Part shown: piece after piece, positions 9,567 through 17,589 of the stretch
Layout of the letters: each line of letters starts with the position of its first letter
Position numbering within the stretch: position 1 is the stretch's first letter
Origin: Rhodococcus sp. B7740
GTDB lineage: Bacteria; Actinomycetota; Actinomycetes; Mycobacteriales; Mycobacteriaceae
DNA: 64,000 bases
Reading direction: 5' to 3'
Assembly (NCBI RefSeq): GCF_000954115.1
Contig: NZ_CP010797.1
Location: 558,001-622,000, forward strand
Made by a program: the position numbers and the translations under genes
Notes under the pieces: generated by a model
The model's input: the letters and a program-made list of their open reading frames with translations, nothing else
Told to the model about the DNA's origin: nothing
Database searches by the model: none

Positions 9567-9889
9567 GCGCGTACCTGCCCGATGGCAGCACAAACGAGGA
9601 CGGCGGTAAGTACGACGCCGGTCACGGAATGCGTTACACCCCTAGATACACCGACCCCGAATGCACTCAGCTCGAAGGGATTACCTTCTGGCATCCCTGC
9701 AAGCAGGACCGTCACCCTGACTTCGAGGGTTGGGCCAACGGGCGCACCGGGGAGTCGGACACTCCCGGTACCGGGTGGACGCACACCAACACCGACAATC
9801 CCGAGCGCCTGACCGTGAGCCCCTCGATCCTGTGCGTGACATGCGGGTTTCACGGTTTCTTGGTCGAGGGAAGATGGGAGCCCTGCTGA
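9563..9889 (+). CDS. Small Cys/His-rich protein, DUF6527-like
   Basis: A 108-aa protein with ATG overlapping the upstream stop (ATGA). Cysteines and histidines recur through it, including a Cys-Val-Thr-Cys-Gly-Phe-His near the C-terminus that could bind zinc. The order of a Trp-rich middle, a Pro-Ser-Ile and a C-terminal Gly-Phe-His recalls DUF6527 phage proteins; this family call is from memory. Its place between two cell-wall hydrolase genes suggests a role in lysis or its control. Confidence 0.6.
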   Translation: MSAYLPDGSTNEDGGKYDAGHGMRYTPRYTDPECTQLEGITFWHPCKQDRHPDFEGWANGRTGESDTPGTGWTHTNTDNPERLTVSPSILCVTCGFHGFLVEGRWEPC

Positions 9890-10710
9890 TGGATGCTCAG
9901 ACGCTCCGGGCGGCGATGCAGGAGACCTACGTTTCCGCCGCCACCATCGCCGCATACCTGCCGCATTTCGAGGAGGCGATGCGCGCCGCCCAGATCACCA
10001 CCGTCCTTCGGGCCGCGGCGTGGTGCAGCCAGATCGGCCACGAATCATCGGGCTTGCGCTACATGGCAGAGATCGAAGAGTCGAACCCGACGTGGACGTG
10101 GGATCGCACCAGGTACCGCGGCCGCGGACCGATTCAGCTCACGTGGCAGGGGAACTACCGGCGATTCGGCGAATGGTGCAAGGCCGCCGGATACGTCACC
10201 GACTCCGAGCTGTTCGTCAACCGCCCCGAGCTCGTCGAGGAACCGCGGTGGGGATTCCTCGCAGCGTCGTGGTACTGGCTCAACGGTGGGCCGCGCCGCG
10301 GTGAGATCAACGCTTTCGCGGATGCGGGCGACATTCTCTCAGTCTCACGATGCGTGAACGGCTGGGTCCCAACACCGAACGGGATGCCGGACAGGCAGTC
10401 CCGCTACACGCGCGCACTGAAACTCGGTGATGCGCTCCTACCCCAGGAGGATGACATGGCAGGTGCAGCGGAGAACATCGAAGAGCAGTTGCTGGGACGC
10501 AAGGAAGTTGACGGACAACGGCGCGGCTGGGATCAACTGGGCGACCACATGCAGAAGAAGCGCAGCCTCGTCGACGGCGTGGGCCGTGTGATGCAGATCG
10601 GCAACTTCGAAGTCGAACAGCTCAAGCGCGTCGAGTTGAAACTCGACGCGGTCCTTGCGGCACTCAAGGTCGAGAATCCTGCACCGTACGAGTACGAAAA
10701 GGGGAAGTGA
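9889..10710 (+). CDS. GH19 chitinase/muramidase-like endolysin
   Basis: A 273-aa protein. The first 185 residues are a glycoside hydrolase 19 domain: a His-Glu-Ser-Ser-Gly with the likely catalytic Glu near residue 48, and the family signature YRGRGPIQLT followed by Asn-Tyr-Arg-Arg-Phe. The last 85 residues are a charged linker and helical segment with no recognised binding domain. In phages GH19 enzymes cut the peptidoglycan glycan strand, complementing the C39 peptidase. ATG at 9889 has GGGAG 7 bases upstream; ATG 9874 is possible. Confidence 0.88.
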   Translation: MDAQTLRAAMQETYVSAATIAAYLPHFEEAMRAAQITTVLRAAAWCSQIGHESSGLRYMAEIEESNPTWTWDRTRYRGRGPIQLTWQGNYRRFGEWCKAAGYVTDSELFVNRPELVEEPRWGFLAASWYWLNGGPRRGEINAFADAGDILSVSRCVNGWVPTPNGMPDRQSRYTRALKLGDALLPQEDDMAGAAENIEEQLLGRKEVDGQRRGWDQLGDHMQKKRSLVDGVGRVMQIGNFEVEQLKRVELKLDAVLAALKVENPAPYEYEKGK

Positions 10711-11189
10711 TGGCCGACAGAAATGTGGTCGATCTGATCACCGAACGTGTCGTCGAGCAGGTGTCGGCCACATTCGCGGGTGCGGTGGCACAGCTCGAAG
10801 CGGCCGGCGCAGATGCCCGTGCGCGTCTCGATGAAACATTCGAGCGGATCGAGGCCGAGGGCCGCGCGAAGCTCGACTCGCTGTTCGACCTCGGAGGCCT
10901 GCCGTTGGGCGGTCCGGTGATCACCGAGGATGGGGACTTCGACCCGGTCGGCTGGATCAAGTCTCAGGCGCGATCGCGTGCGTTGCGCACTCTGATTCAG
11001 AGTCTGCTCGCGGTCGTAGTGGTAGCTGGCGGCAACGTCGTGATTCAGGCGGTCACGCAGGGGACCCTGAACGTGTTCTCGTGGGACGACTGGAAGGTCG
11101 TCGGCACTCTTGCCGGATCGGCTGCGATCGCGTCGGTGATTGCGTACGTGCAGAACAAGTTCGGCATCAAGCCACCGAAGGCGGGCTGA
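10710..11189 (+). CDS. Holin-like membrane protein (r1t type)
   Basis: A 159-aa protein: an acidic helical N-terminal half, then two hydrophobic segments near residues 97-115 and 130-150 separated by a short Trp-containing loop. This pattern and the C-terminal Lys-Pro-Pro-Lys tail recall r1t-type phage holins. It directly follows the GH19 gene (stop/start overlap TGATG), as a holin should. Its role would be to permeabilise the membrane for the two hydrolases. Confidence 0.65.
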   Translation: MADRNVVDLITERVVEQVSATFAGAVAQLEAAGADARARLDETFERIEAEGRAKLDSLFDLGGLPLGGPVITEDGDFDPVGWIKSQARSRALRTLIQSLLAVVVVAGGNVVIQAVTQGTLNVFSWDDWKVVGTLAGSAAIASVIAYVQNKFGIKPPKAG

Positions 11190-11623
11190 TGCGTCGGCGG
11201 TCGATCGACCTCGGTCTCGTCTCGTCGGCCGTCATTCAGGTGACGGTGTTGGTCGGTGCGTTCTTCCGTGGTCTGGACTACGCGGTGGGGACGGAGACCG
11301 GCGCTGCGATTCTGGGCGATGTCGAGCGAGCGGCACCTCTGCCGGTGTGGGGGTGGGCTCTGATGCTTGGTTCGGTTGCGGCAGTTGTGGGGTGGCTCGG
11401 CTGTGTTCGGCGCGCGGTGGCTCTCGGCTACACCGTGATCGGCCTGGCTCTGGTGGGAATCGGGTTCGGGCAGTTGGTGTCCGTGCTGTCCAAGGACGAG
11501 ATTGATGGGTACCGCACTCCGATTGGGGTGATGGCCGGAGGTGTTGTGGCACTGGCGTTGGCGGGCTCGGCGTGGATGCAATCGCTTGCAGAGAAGGGTG
11601 TCCCTGATGCCGCCGACTCCTGA
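11189..11623 (+). CDS. Four-TM phage membrane protein (lysis cassette)
   Basis: A 144-aa, very hydrophobic protein with about four membrane segments and a short basic N-terminus. Its ATG overlaps the upstream TGA. It could be a second holin or an antiholin; actinophage lysis cassettes often carry two consecutive small membrane proteins after the endolysin. No family motif was recognised. Confidence 0.6.
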   Translation: MRRRSIDLGLVSSAVIQVTVLVGAFFRGLDYAVGTETGAAILGDVERAAPLPVWGWALMLGSVAAVVGWLGCVRRAVALGYTVIGLALVGIGFGQLVSVLSKDEIDGYRTPIGVMAGGVVALALAGSAWMQSLAEKGVPDAADS

Positions 11624-12026
11624 AACCGAGTTCGTTTCACAGCACCCGATCTACCTGTACGCGGCCCTGCTGCTCGCAGTGGTCGTGATCATGGCTCTCG
11701 TATCGGAGAAGGTCCGACAGGTGTTCGGCCCGATCGGTACGTGGATTTCCACCCGCAAGGAGCGCGCTACCGAACGCAAGCGCAAACAGCTGATCTCGAA
11801 AGGCCGTCTCGACGACGAGCGTCTGGCGACGGCCGAGAAGCGCATCGAGTACCTGGAGAAGGAACTCGCGGACGAGCGCGCGGAGAAGCAGCACTACTCG
11901 GACCAGGCTCGGTCACTCTCTCGCCAGTTGGCCGAGATGAAGATCAAGCTCGATGAGCTGACGGTTCAGGTGATCGCCCTGCGGCGCGACCTTGAATTGA
12001 ACGGCCGACAGACAGGTGGGCAGTGA
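11607..12026 (+). CDS. Single-TM coiled-coil protein, spanin-like architecture
   Basis: A 139-aa protein with one membrane segment at residues 14-34 followed by about 100 charged residues with strong heptad character, rich in Glu, Lys, Arg and Ala. It overlaps the previous gene by 17 bases and is the last lysis-cassette gene. A short N-terminus, one anchor and an extended coiled coil is the build of inner-membrane spanins and of the outer-layer lysis proteins proposed for actinophages. Function is inferred from position and shape only. Confidence 0.55.
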   Translation: MPPTPETEFVSQHPIYLYAALLLAVVVIMALVSEKVRQVFGPIGTWISTRKERATERKRKQLISKGRLDDERLATAEKRIEYLEKELADERAEKQHYSDQARSLSRQLAEMKIKLDELTVQVIALRRDLELNGRQTGGQ

Positions 12027-13111
12027 TGGCAGGCTTCAACTTCGAATTGCCGATGACCCTGAAGCTGCGACTCCACGACGAGTGGAACATCCGCACAACG
12101 GGCCGCGGTCTCGCCGAGATCGAGGGCGGCGAAATGGACGTCGACGTCCTCGCCTACAAGGGCGACCCCGGCGACGCCGGCCGGGACGGCACCCCGGTAC
12201 AGATCCACCGCGCACAGATCCCGGCCGACATCCCGGCGATCGGCACCCTGTCGCCGGAGTGGATCGGTCACGGCTGGCGTGTCGACGGGTCCCGCGACGT
12301 CAAGATGGTCGTCGAGGAATACCCGGGCGGGCCCGTCAAGTTCGACACCCTCACCAACTACCTCGGCGACAAGGGCGACACCGGCGCAGTCCCGACGTTG
12401 ACGGTGCGGTCGGTGACCTCGACGACCGACGGCAACGGATCGGTCGCGTTCGAGGAGATCTCACCGGGCGCGTACGCAGCCGACTTCGTGCTGCGCAAAG
12501 GTGACACCGGAGCGCCGTCGACCGTCCCCGGCCCGGCTGCTGCGGTCGAGGCAGCGACGGACTACGAGGACGACGACACCGCGGCGGTCACCGGCGATGT
12601 GCTCGCGAAGCGATCGGACGGTAAGTGGGGTCCCCGCAAGATCTTCCAATCGCCCGGCGTCTACAAGAAGGCAGGCTCGGCCGAGGACTGGCTGGCGGTG
12701 AACTCGGGCAACGGGTGGGCGGGGGAGTACCTCTCGATCGTCACGATGCCGATGCCGGCGCAGCCGTTCGCATGGGAGCCGGAGGTCGACGGCATGGTCG
12801 AGTTCTTCACCACTGCCAACGTGCGCATCGACTTGGAGTGCCGCCTCGGTGCGGTGTCCGGGCCGCTGCTCGCGCGTGGTCCGGCCATCGCGATCACCGC
12901 CTTCCAGAATCAGTGGATACCGCGTGTGCTCTCCCGCGCGGCGGAGGAGACGATCTCGGTGCCGACGTCGTCGTCGACGATCGTGCCGAAGAACACCGCG
13001 GTGAACATCTTCCTGATCGCGCGCAAGATCGAGACGACGGCCCAGACACGTCTCGAGACGCGCAAGGAACGCGCGTACCTGCGGGTCCGCCCGATTCCGG
13101 TTCCGGTGTAG
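12026..13111 (+). CDS. Minor tail/fibre protein with collagen-like repeats
   Basis: A 361-aa protein. Three short Gly-X-Y tracts (GDPGDAGRDG near residue 50, one near 118, one near 158) interrupt beta-rich segments, typical of trimeric phage fibres. The N-terminal 45 residues probably attach to the baseplate and the last 150 form a beta domain. It starts the adsorption module that follows the lysis genes. Confidence 0.7.
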   Translation: MAGFNFELPMTLKLRLHDEWNIRTTGRGLAEIEGGEMDVDVLAYKGDPGDAGRDGTPVQIHRAQIPADIPAIGTLSPEWIGHGWRVDGSRDVKMVVEEYPGGPVKFDTLTNYLGDKGDTGAVPTLTVRSVTSTTDGNGSVAFEEISPGAYAADFVLRKGDTGAPSTVPGPAAAVEAATDYEDDDTAAVTGDVLAKRSDGKWGPRKIFQSPGVYKKAGSAEDWLAVNSGNGWAGEYLSIVTMPMPAQPFAWEPEVDGMVEFFTTANVRIDLECRLGAVSGPLLARGPAIAITAFQNQWIPRVLSRAAEETISVPTSSSTIVPKNTAVNIFLIARKIETTAQTRLETRKERAYLRVRPIPVPV

Positions 13112-13115
13112 GCCT

Positions 13116-15482
13116 GTGCCTGAATACTTCGCTCCGAACAATCCGGACATCGGCTACAACGGTCGCGATCAGGACAAGCCCAGCGGCATTCAGATCGGCA
13201 ACTCCGAGACGCTCCGCGCGCTCGGTCAGGTGTTGGCGGGGGATCAGGGTTTCGAGAACACCCCCGATGCTCAGGACCGCGAGTACACCGCGCAGGTTCT
13301 CACGGCGGGACTGGCGGCACGGGTGCAGACGCTCGAGGGTCGGATGGCGGCGGGAGCTGAGTACTCCGACAACTTCAACCGCATCAACGCCTCGACGCTC
13401 GGGTCTCCGAACCCGGGCGTGATTCCGGTGTGGCAGCAGTTCGGCGACGGGCAGTCGTTGGAGATCATCGACCAGGCCGCGCAGCTCAACCAGTCGGCCC
13501 CGTTCAATCTGGTCGACGACGGCACCCGGTATGCGCTGTGTCCGCAGGCGGCGTCGTCGCCGAACTACTCGGTGATCGCGATCGTGCACCCGCTCTCGAA
13601 GTCGGGGAAGATCGCGACCCGTGCGCGTACGAGCATCTACGGCCGGTGCAACGCGGCCGGCACCGAGGGCGTGTACGTCGACTTCTGGGGCGGGCACTGC
13701 GAGCTCGGCCGGTTCACGCGGTCGGGCAACTCGATGACCCGATCGCAGTGGAAGGCGAACGACGAACGGTCTTACAGCTTCTCGTCCACTCCGGAACTGC
13801 GGATGAAGGACGCCCGCTACGTGGTGGTGGTCGATGGTGTCGAGCTGATCGTCCACGACGACGTGTCGGGCTTCCCTGTCGACGGGAACCACAAGTTCTC
13901 GATGTTCTCCTGCATGACGTGGACCGGGTTCTTCGGTGCCACACCGGAATTCTCGGCAGGACTCACCGGTTTCGCGATCCGCGGCAGCGAGTTCACGGCG
14001 ATCGAGGACGCGAAGGCCGATGCGGGCGCGGCGCTCGAGGCGGCGCAGGGCGCGCAGGAAGCGATCGGCACGGTCGTCGTCGATGCCACCGCGGCCGCGA
14101 CGTCGGCGGCCGAGGCCGCTGCCGCGGCGATCGGTGCCGCTCAGCAGCAGCAGGTCAACGCGGTACAGGCCGCGATCATCGGTGTGCAGAAGGGCCTCCC
14201 GGTCGTTCCGTACCACCACTGCATGACCAACCACGAGTGCACGTTCCACCAGATCTCGCGTGACCGCGACGTCAACGGACTCAGCGGCGGCGTGTCGAAT
14301 ACGTCCGGTTCGGGGTGGAGCACTCACGACCACGTGCGTGGCACCACCGGATCCAACACCGGAAGTAGAACCCTCGACCCGCACGGACACAACGACAACT
14401 TCGCGGTGACCAAAGCGGACCCGGTGTACCTGCCCCCACAGAACTCGGTCGAGGCAGGATTCGTTCGGGTGCAGTGGTCCGGTGGTCGTGGTTCGGTCGT
14501 GTACGCGTTGGGCAGCATTCCTGCGTCGTCGCCGAACCCGATCTACATCCTGATCGGGCGAATGAGTCCGGATGACGGGTCGGTGTTGATCGAGCACGTC
14601 TCGCCGAATCAATCGGCTGCGATCAGCGGGCCGGGGGAGCAGATCTACAACTTGCCGAACGAGCTGGTGTTCGAGGCGAACGAGTCGGTGTGGCTGGGAA
14701 TTCACCAGCCTGGTCCGACGAATTCGCAGCGCCAGCTGGTGGGCAAGATCAACAACGCGGCTGTCCCTCGTGAGGGTTTGCTGTATCCGCCGCAGATCGC
14801 CAACCGCATCATCTCGTCGTCGGTGATCACCGAGCAGTCAACGATCGCGGCGTCGTCGTTGACGTTCACTCCGGCTGCGGCATTGCCCTGGATTGGGATC
14901 GGACAGCCGACGAACCTGCCCCTGCCTGAACTGGTGACCTATTTCGAGGACTTCTCCTCGGGGTCGATTCCACCGACGCTCTCCCGCCAGGAGGGCGCAG
15001 CCGCAGTAGTGGTGTCGGGCGCAATCATGTTGCCCGGCGGACTGATCGACAACGGCCGCCGCCGGTACCGGGTGACAGCGAAGATGGCTCGCGACGATCA
15101 CGAGGTGTCAGGCCAGATCCGCACGCCCACAACCAGGCCTGCGTATCTGCGGGTCCGTAGCTATGTCGATGTCGAAGTCCGTTCCACCGGTGTGACGTTG
15201 GCGTATCGGCCGTGGCTCGGTGGTGGGGTCTTGGCGTCGCAGGACTTCACGGTCAACTCCGGTGACGTCTTCAAACTGCGTGCCGAGGGCAACGTGTTCA
15301 TCGTCTACAAGCTCACGGGAACCGACACGTGGACCCCTGTGCTCACGTATCCGGATACGGCCAATGCGATTCCGCGAGGCTCGGCGTACCGCTACACCGA
15401 GTTGGGTCTGAGCCGCGCGGACTTCGGTAACTCCGGCGGCTGGGAATTCATCCTGGCTCGAGATCTCCCTGACCCCGAATAG
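13116..15482 (+). CDS. Large minor tail protein / tail fibre
   Basis: A 788-aa protein starting with GTG 4 bases after the previous stop. Residues 90-300 and 600-788 look like beta-sandwich, lectin-like regions; residues 300-350 are an Ala- and Gln-rich helical connector; the middle is glycine- and histidine-rich. No enzyme motif was seen. Placement between two other fibre genes points to host-surface binding, a function inferred from context. Confidence 0.65.
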   Translation: MPEYFAPNNPDIGYNGRDQDKPSGIQIGNSETLRALGQVLAGDQGFENTPDAQDREYTAQVLTAGLAARVQTLEGRMAAGAEYSDNFNRINASTLGSPNPGVIPVWQQFGDGQSLEIIDQAAQLNQSAPFNLVDDGTRYALCPQAASSPNYSVIAIVHPLSKSGKIATRARTSIYGRCNAAGTEGVYVDFWGGHCELGRFTRSGNSMTRSQWKANDERSYSFSSTPELRMKDARYVVVVDGVELIVHDDVSGFPVDGNHKFSMFSCMTWTGFFGATPEFSAGLTGFAIRGSEFTAIEDAKADAGAALEAAQGAQEAIGTVVVDATAAATSAAEAAAAAIGAAQQQQVNAVQAAIIGVQKGLPVVPYHHCMTNHECTFHQISRDRDVNGLSGGVSNTSGSGWSTHDHVRGTTGSNTGSRTLDPHGHNDNFAVTKADPVYLPPQNSVEAGFVRVQWSGGRGSVVYALGSIPASSPNPIYILIGRMSPDDGSVLIEHVSPNQSAAISGPGEQIYNLPNELVFEANESVWLGIHQPGPTNSQRQLVGKINNAAVPREGLLYPPQIANRIISSSVITEQSTIAASSLTFTPAAALPWIGIGQPTNLPLPELVTYFEDFSSGSIPPTLSRQEGAAAVVVSGAIMLPGGLIDNGRRRYRVTAKMARDDHEVSGQIRTPTTRPAYLRVRSYVDVEVRSTGVTLAYRPWLGGGVLASQDFTVNSGDVFKLRAEGNVFIVYKLTGTDTWTPVLTYPDTANAIPRGSAYRYTELGLSRADFGNSGGWEFILARDLPDPE

Positions 15483-15492
15483 GAGCGTTCAC

Positions 15493-15771
15493 ATGTCAGC
15501 AGCTGTGTTCACCGACGAGGAAGGGTTCGAGTACACCGCGCGTCGCGACGGCGCGATGTTGGTCATCACTCGAACCGATCAACCCGACATCTCGTTCGCG
15601 GGCCGCGTCGAGCCGTTGCCCGCGTACGAGCCGGTGTTCGTCGTACCCGAGCCGGAACCCTATGCGGGGATGGGCCCGGCCCTCGACGGCCAGATTCTCG
15701 AAGGTCGGATTGTCACCGAGTCCGATCCCGACGCGGTGCTCGCTATCGAAGCTCAGGAAGGATCGGCATGA
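15493..15771 (+). CDS. Small acidic phage protein of unknown function
   Basis: A 92-aa acidic protein with GGAG upstream of ATG at 15493 and a stop overlapping the next start (ATGA). It has alternating short beta-type segments and several Pro-Glu pairs. Small genes between fibre genes often encode adaptors or fibre chaperones, but nothing in the sequence proves this. Confidence 0.6.
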   Translation: MSAAVFTDEEGFEYTARRDGAMLVITRTDQPDISFAGRVEPLPAYEPVFVVPEPEPYAGMGPALDGQILEGRIVTESDPDAVLAIEAQEGSA

Positions 15772-17588
15772 CGTCACCGGTGTTGGAGTACGGGCGTGTG
15801 GAGGATTGGATCGGTGGTCTCGTCATGGACGGCCTCGACTCCGACGATCTGCCCGATGATGTGGCGTTGACGGGGACGGTGAAGCTCGAACCGATGCTCG
15901 CCGAGTCGGCCGGCGGAATTCGTGTGCCGACGATGCCGAAGTGGCTGTCCGTGCAGCCGATCACGTGCTCCTACGTCAACGGTCGGCTGACTCATCGTGG
16001 GTTGCCATACGTGATGCTGCTGGCCCCGAACGAGGCGACCAATCCGACGAACTGGAAGTGGCAGGCCTCGTTCGATCTGCGACTGAACGGTGCGCAGGTG
16101 GTGCGTAAGCAGTTCGCGTTCGTGCTCCCGGTCTACGATCCGGATGCCGCACTGGTGGCGGGGCGCAATCCGACGGTCGTGAATTTGACGACGGTGCAGC
16201 CGGTGAATGTGCCGGGCTCCGGCACCGGAATTGTCCAGGGACCGCCGGGGTTCTCGATTTCCGGTGTGGAGATCGTCGAGGACGGGATCCAGTTCTACCG
16301 GGACGCGCCCGGTTCACCGGGTGGGCAGGTGCCGGTCGGTGTTCCGGTTCCGTTGCCGGCGGGCAGTGGGGAGGTTCCGGCCGATTCGATCGACGCGGCC
16401 AAGCTCGCCCCGGCAGTCCGCGAGAAGGTGGAGTCGGCCATCACCGACACCGAGGCGGATGCGCGGTACACCCCGGCGCTCACGCCGGATTCGTCCCGCC
16501 CCGGCCTGTATTTTTTTAGCGGTGCGGTCGCTGCGGATGGTGCGTTGGCGGCCGCGAGCAGCTACTACAAGTCCGCGGCGCTCGCGTCCGGTACGACTCG
16601 GCTGAAGTTGCTCACTCTCGGTGACTCGACGAACGACGGTTTCGGTGCGCCGGGTGGTCCGAGTTCGTGGGCGAAGGTGTGGCCGCAACGCCTCGCCGAA
16701 CTGCTCCGCGCACAGCTCGGCCGCCCTGCCGGTGGTCGGGGATGGATTCCGCCGTCGCCGCCGGTCGGCCCTGGCAGCTACTCGTTCAACACCGCGCAGC
16801 AGTTGCCGGCCGGTCGCACGCTCGACGCGCTCAATGTACCGACGTTTCAGACGGGCATCCCCGGGTCGCTGTGGTTGCAGCGTGGACATGCGAGCAACGC
16901 CGACGAGGTCGTCTACACCTTGTCGGCGGGTGTGACGGCGGTCGACGTTCTCACCACCGGCTACAGCGGCAACATGATCATCACCGCAGCCAATGCGGGG
17001 TCGTCGATCACGAAGTCCTCGGTCGGGGACCGCGTGATCACCAGGATCACCAATCCCGGTGCGACGCTGTCGATCCGCGGCGACGTCGGCGTAGGTCTTG
17101 CGATCCTCGGCATCATCGAGCACGTCGGCGACGAGGGAGCCGGGGTGACGCAGGTGAACCTCTCGCAGGCCTCGATCCGTGCGTTCGAGGTGGCGGGCTG
17201 GCTGACGGGGTCGGACAAGTCGACTCTGCCGCTCATCGATGCGTACGACCCGCACGTCGCGCTGATCACGCTCGGCTCGAACGACAAGGGCACCGGGCGG
17301 ACCCAGGCCGAGATGTCGTCCGCGATGTCGACGATCGTCGATCGACTCCGCTCGGCGGTGGCGCAGATGGAGATCGTGTTCATCGTCCGCCCCGATTCGG
17401 ATGCTGCGTGGACGGCATACGGCAACAACATCGTCTCCACCGCCTCGACGCTCGGTGTCCGATCGCTCGATCTGCGGGGCAAGCTCACCAGCTCCTCGCT
17501 GTACGTCGCGGACGGTGTCCATTTCAACGAGGCAGGCGAGAACGCCATGGCCGATCTGGTGCTCGACTACATGAAAGTAGGTGTGTGA
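15768..17588 (+). CDS. Tail fibre with SGNH hydrolase domain (first copy)
   Basis: A 606-aa protein. The first 220 residues are an adaptor-like beta region ending in a Pro- and Gly-rich link; residues 280-606 are an SGNH/GDSL-type esterase: Gly-Asp-Ser with Ser287, a Gly-Ser-Asn-Asp block III near residue 505, and Asp582-Gly-Val-His585 as the catalytic Asp/His. Such domains remove acyl or acetyl groups from polysaccharides, so the fibre may trim a surface glycan during adsorption. All catalytic residues are present. Confidence 0.82.
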   Translation: MTSPVLEYGRVEDWIGGLVMDGLDSDDLPDDVALTGTVKLEPMLAESAGGIRVPTMPKWLSVQPITCSYVNGRLTHRGLPYVMLLAPNEATNPTNWKWQASFDLRLNGAQVVRKQFAFVLPVYDPDAALVAGRNPTVVNLTTVQPVNVPGSGTGIVQGPPGFSISGVEIVEDGIQFYRDAPGSPGGQVPVGVPVPLPAGSGEVPADSIDAAKLAPAVREKVESAITDTEADARYTPALTPDSSRPGLYFFSGAVAADGALAAASSYYKSAALASGTTRLKLLTLGDSTNDGFGAPGGPSSWAKVWPQRLAELLRAQLGRPAGGRGWIPPSPPVGPGSYSFNTAQQLPAGRTLDALNVPTFQTGIPGSLWLQRGHASNADEVVYTLSAGVTAVDVLTTGYSGNMIITAANAGSSITKSSVGDRVITRITNPGATLSIRGDVGVGLAILGIIEHVGDEGAGVTQVNLSQASIRAFEVAGWLTGSDKSTLPLIDAYDPHVALITLGSNDKGTGRTQAEMSSAMSTIVDRLRSAVAQMEIVFIVRPDSDAAWTAYGNNIVSTASTLGVRSLDLRGKLTSSSLYVADGVHFNEAGENAMADLVLDYMKVGV

Positions 17589-17589
17589 C

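Noticed and set aside
12894-14705. A 603-codon open frame antisense to the fibre genes
   Set aside because: Composition is Arg/Val-rich and it overlaps two well-supported genes; a shadow of codon bias.
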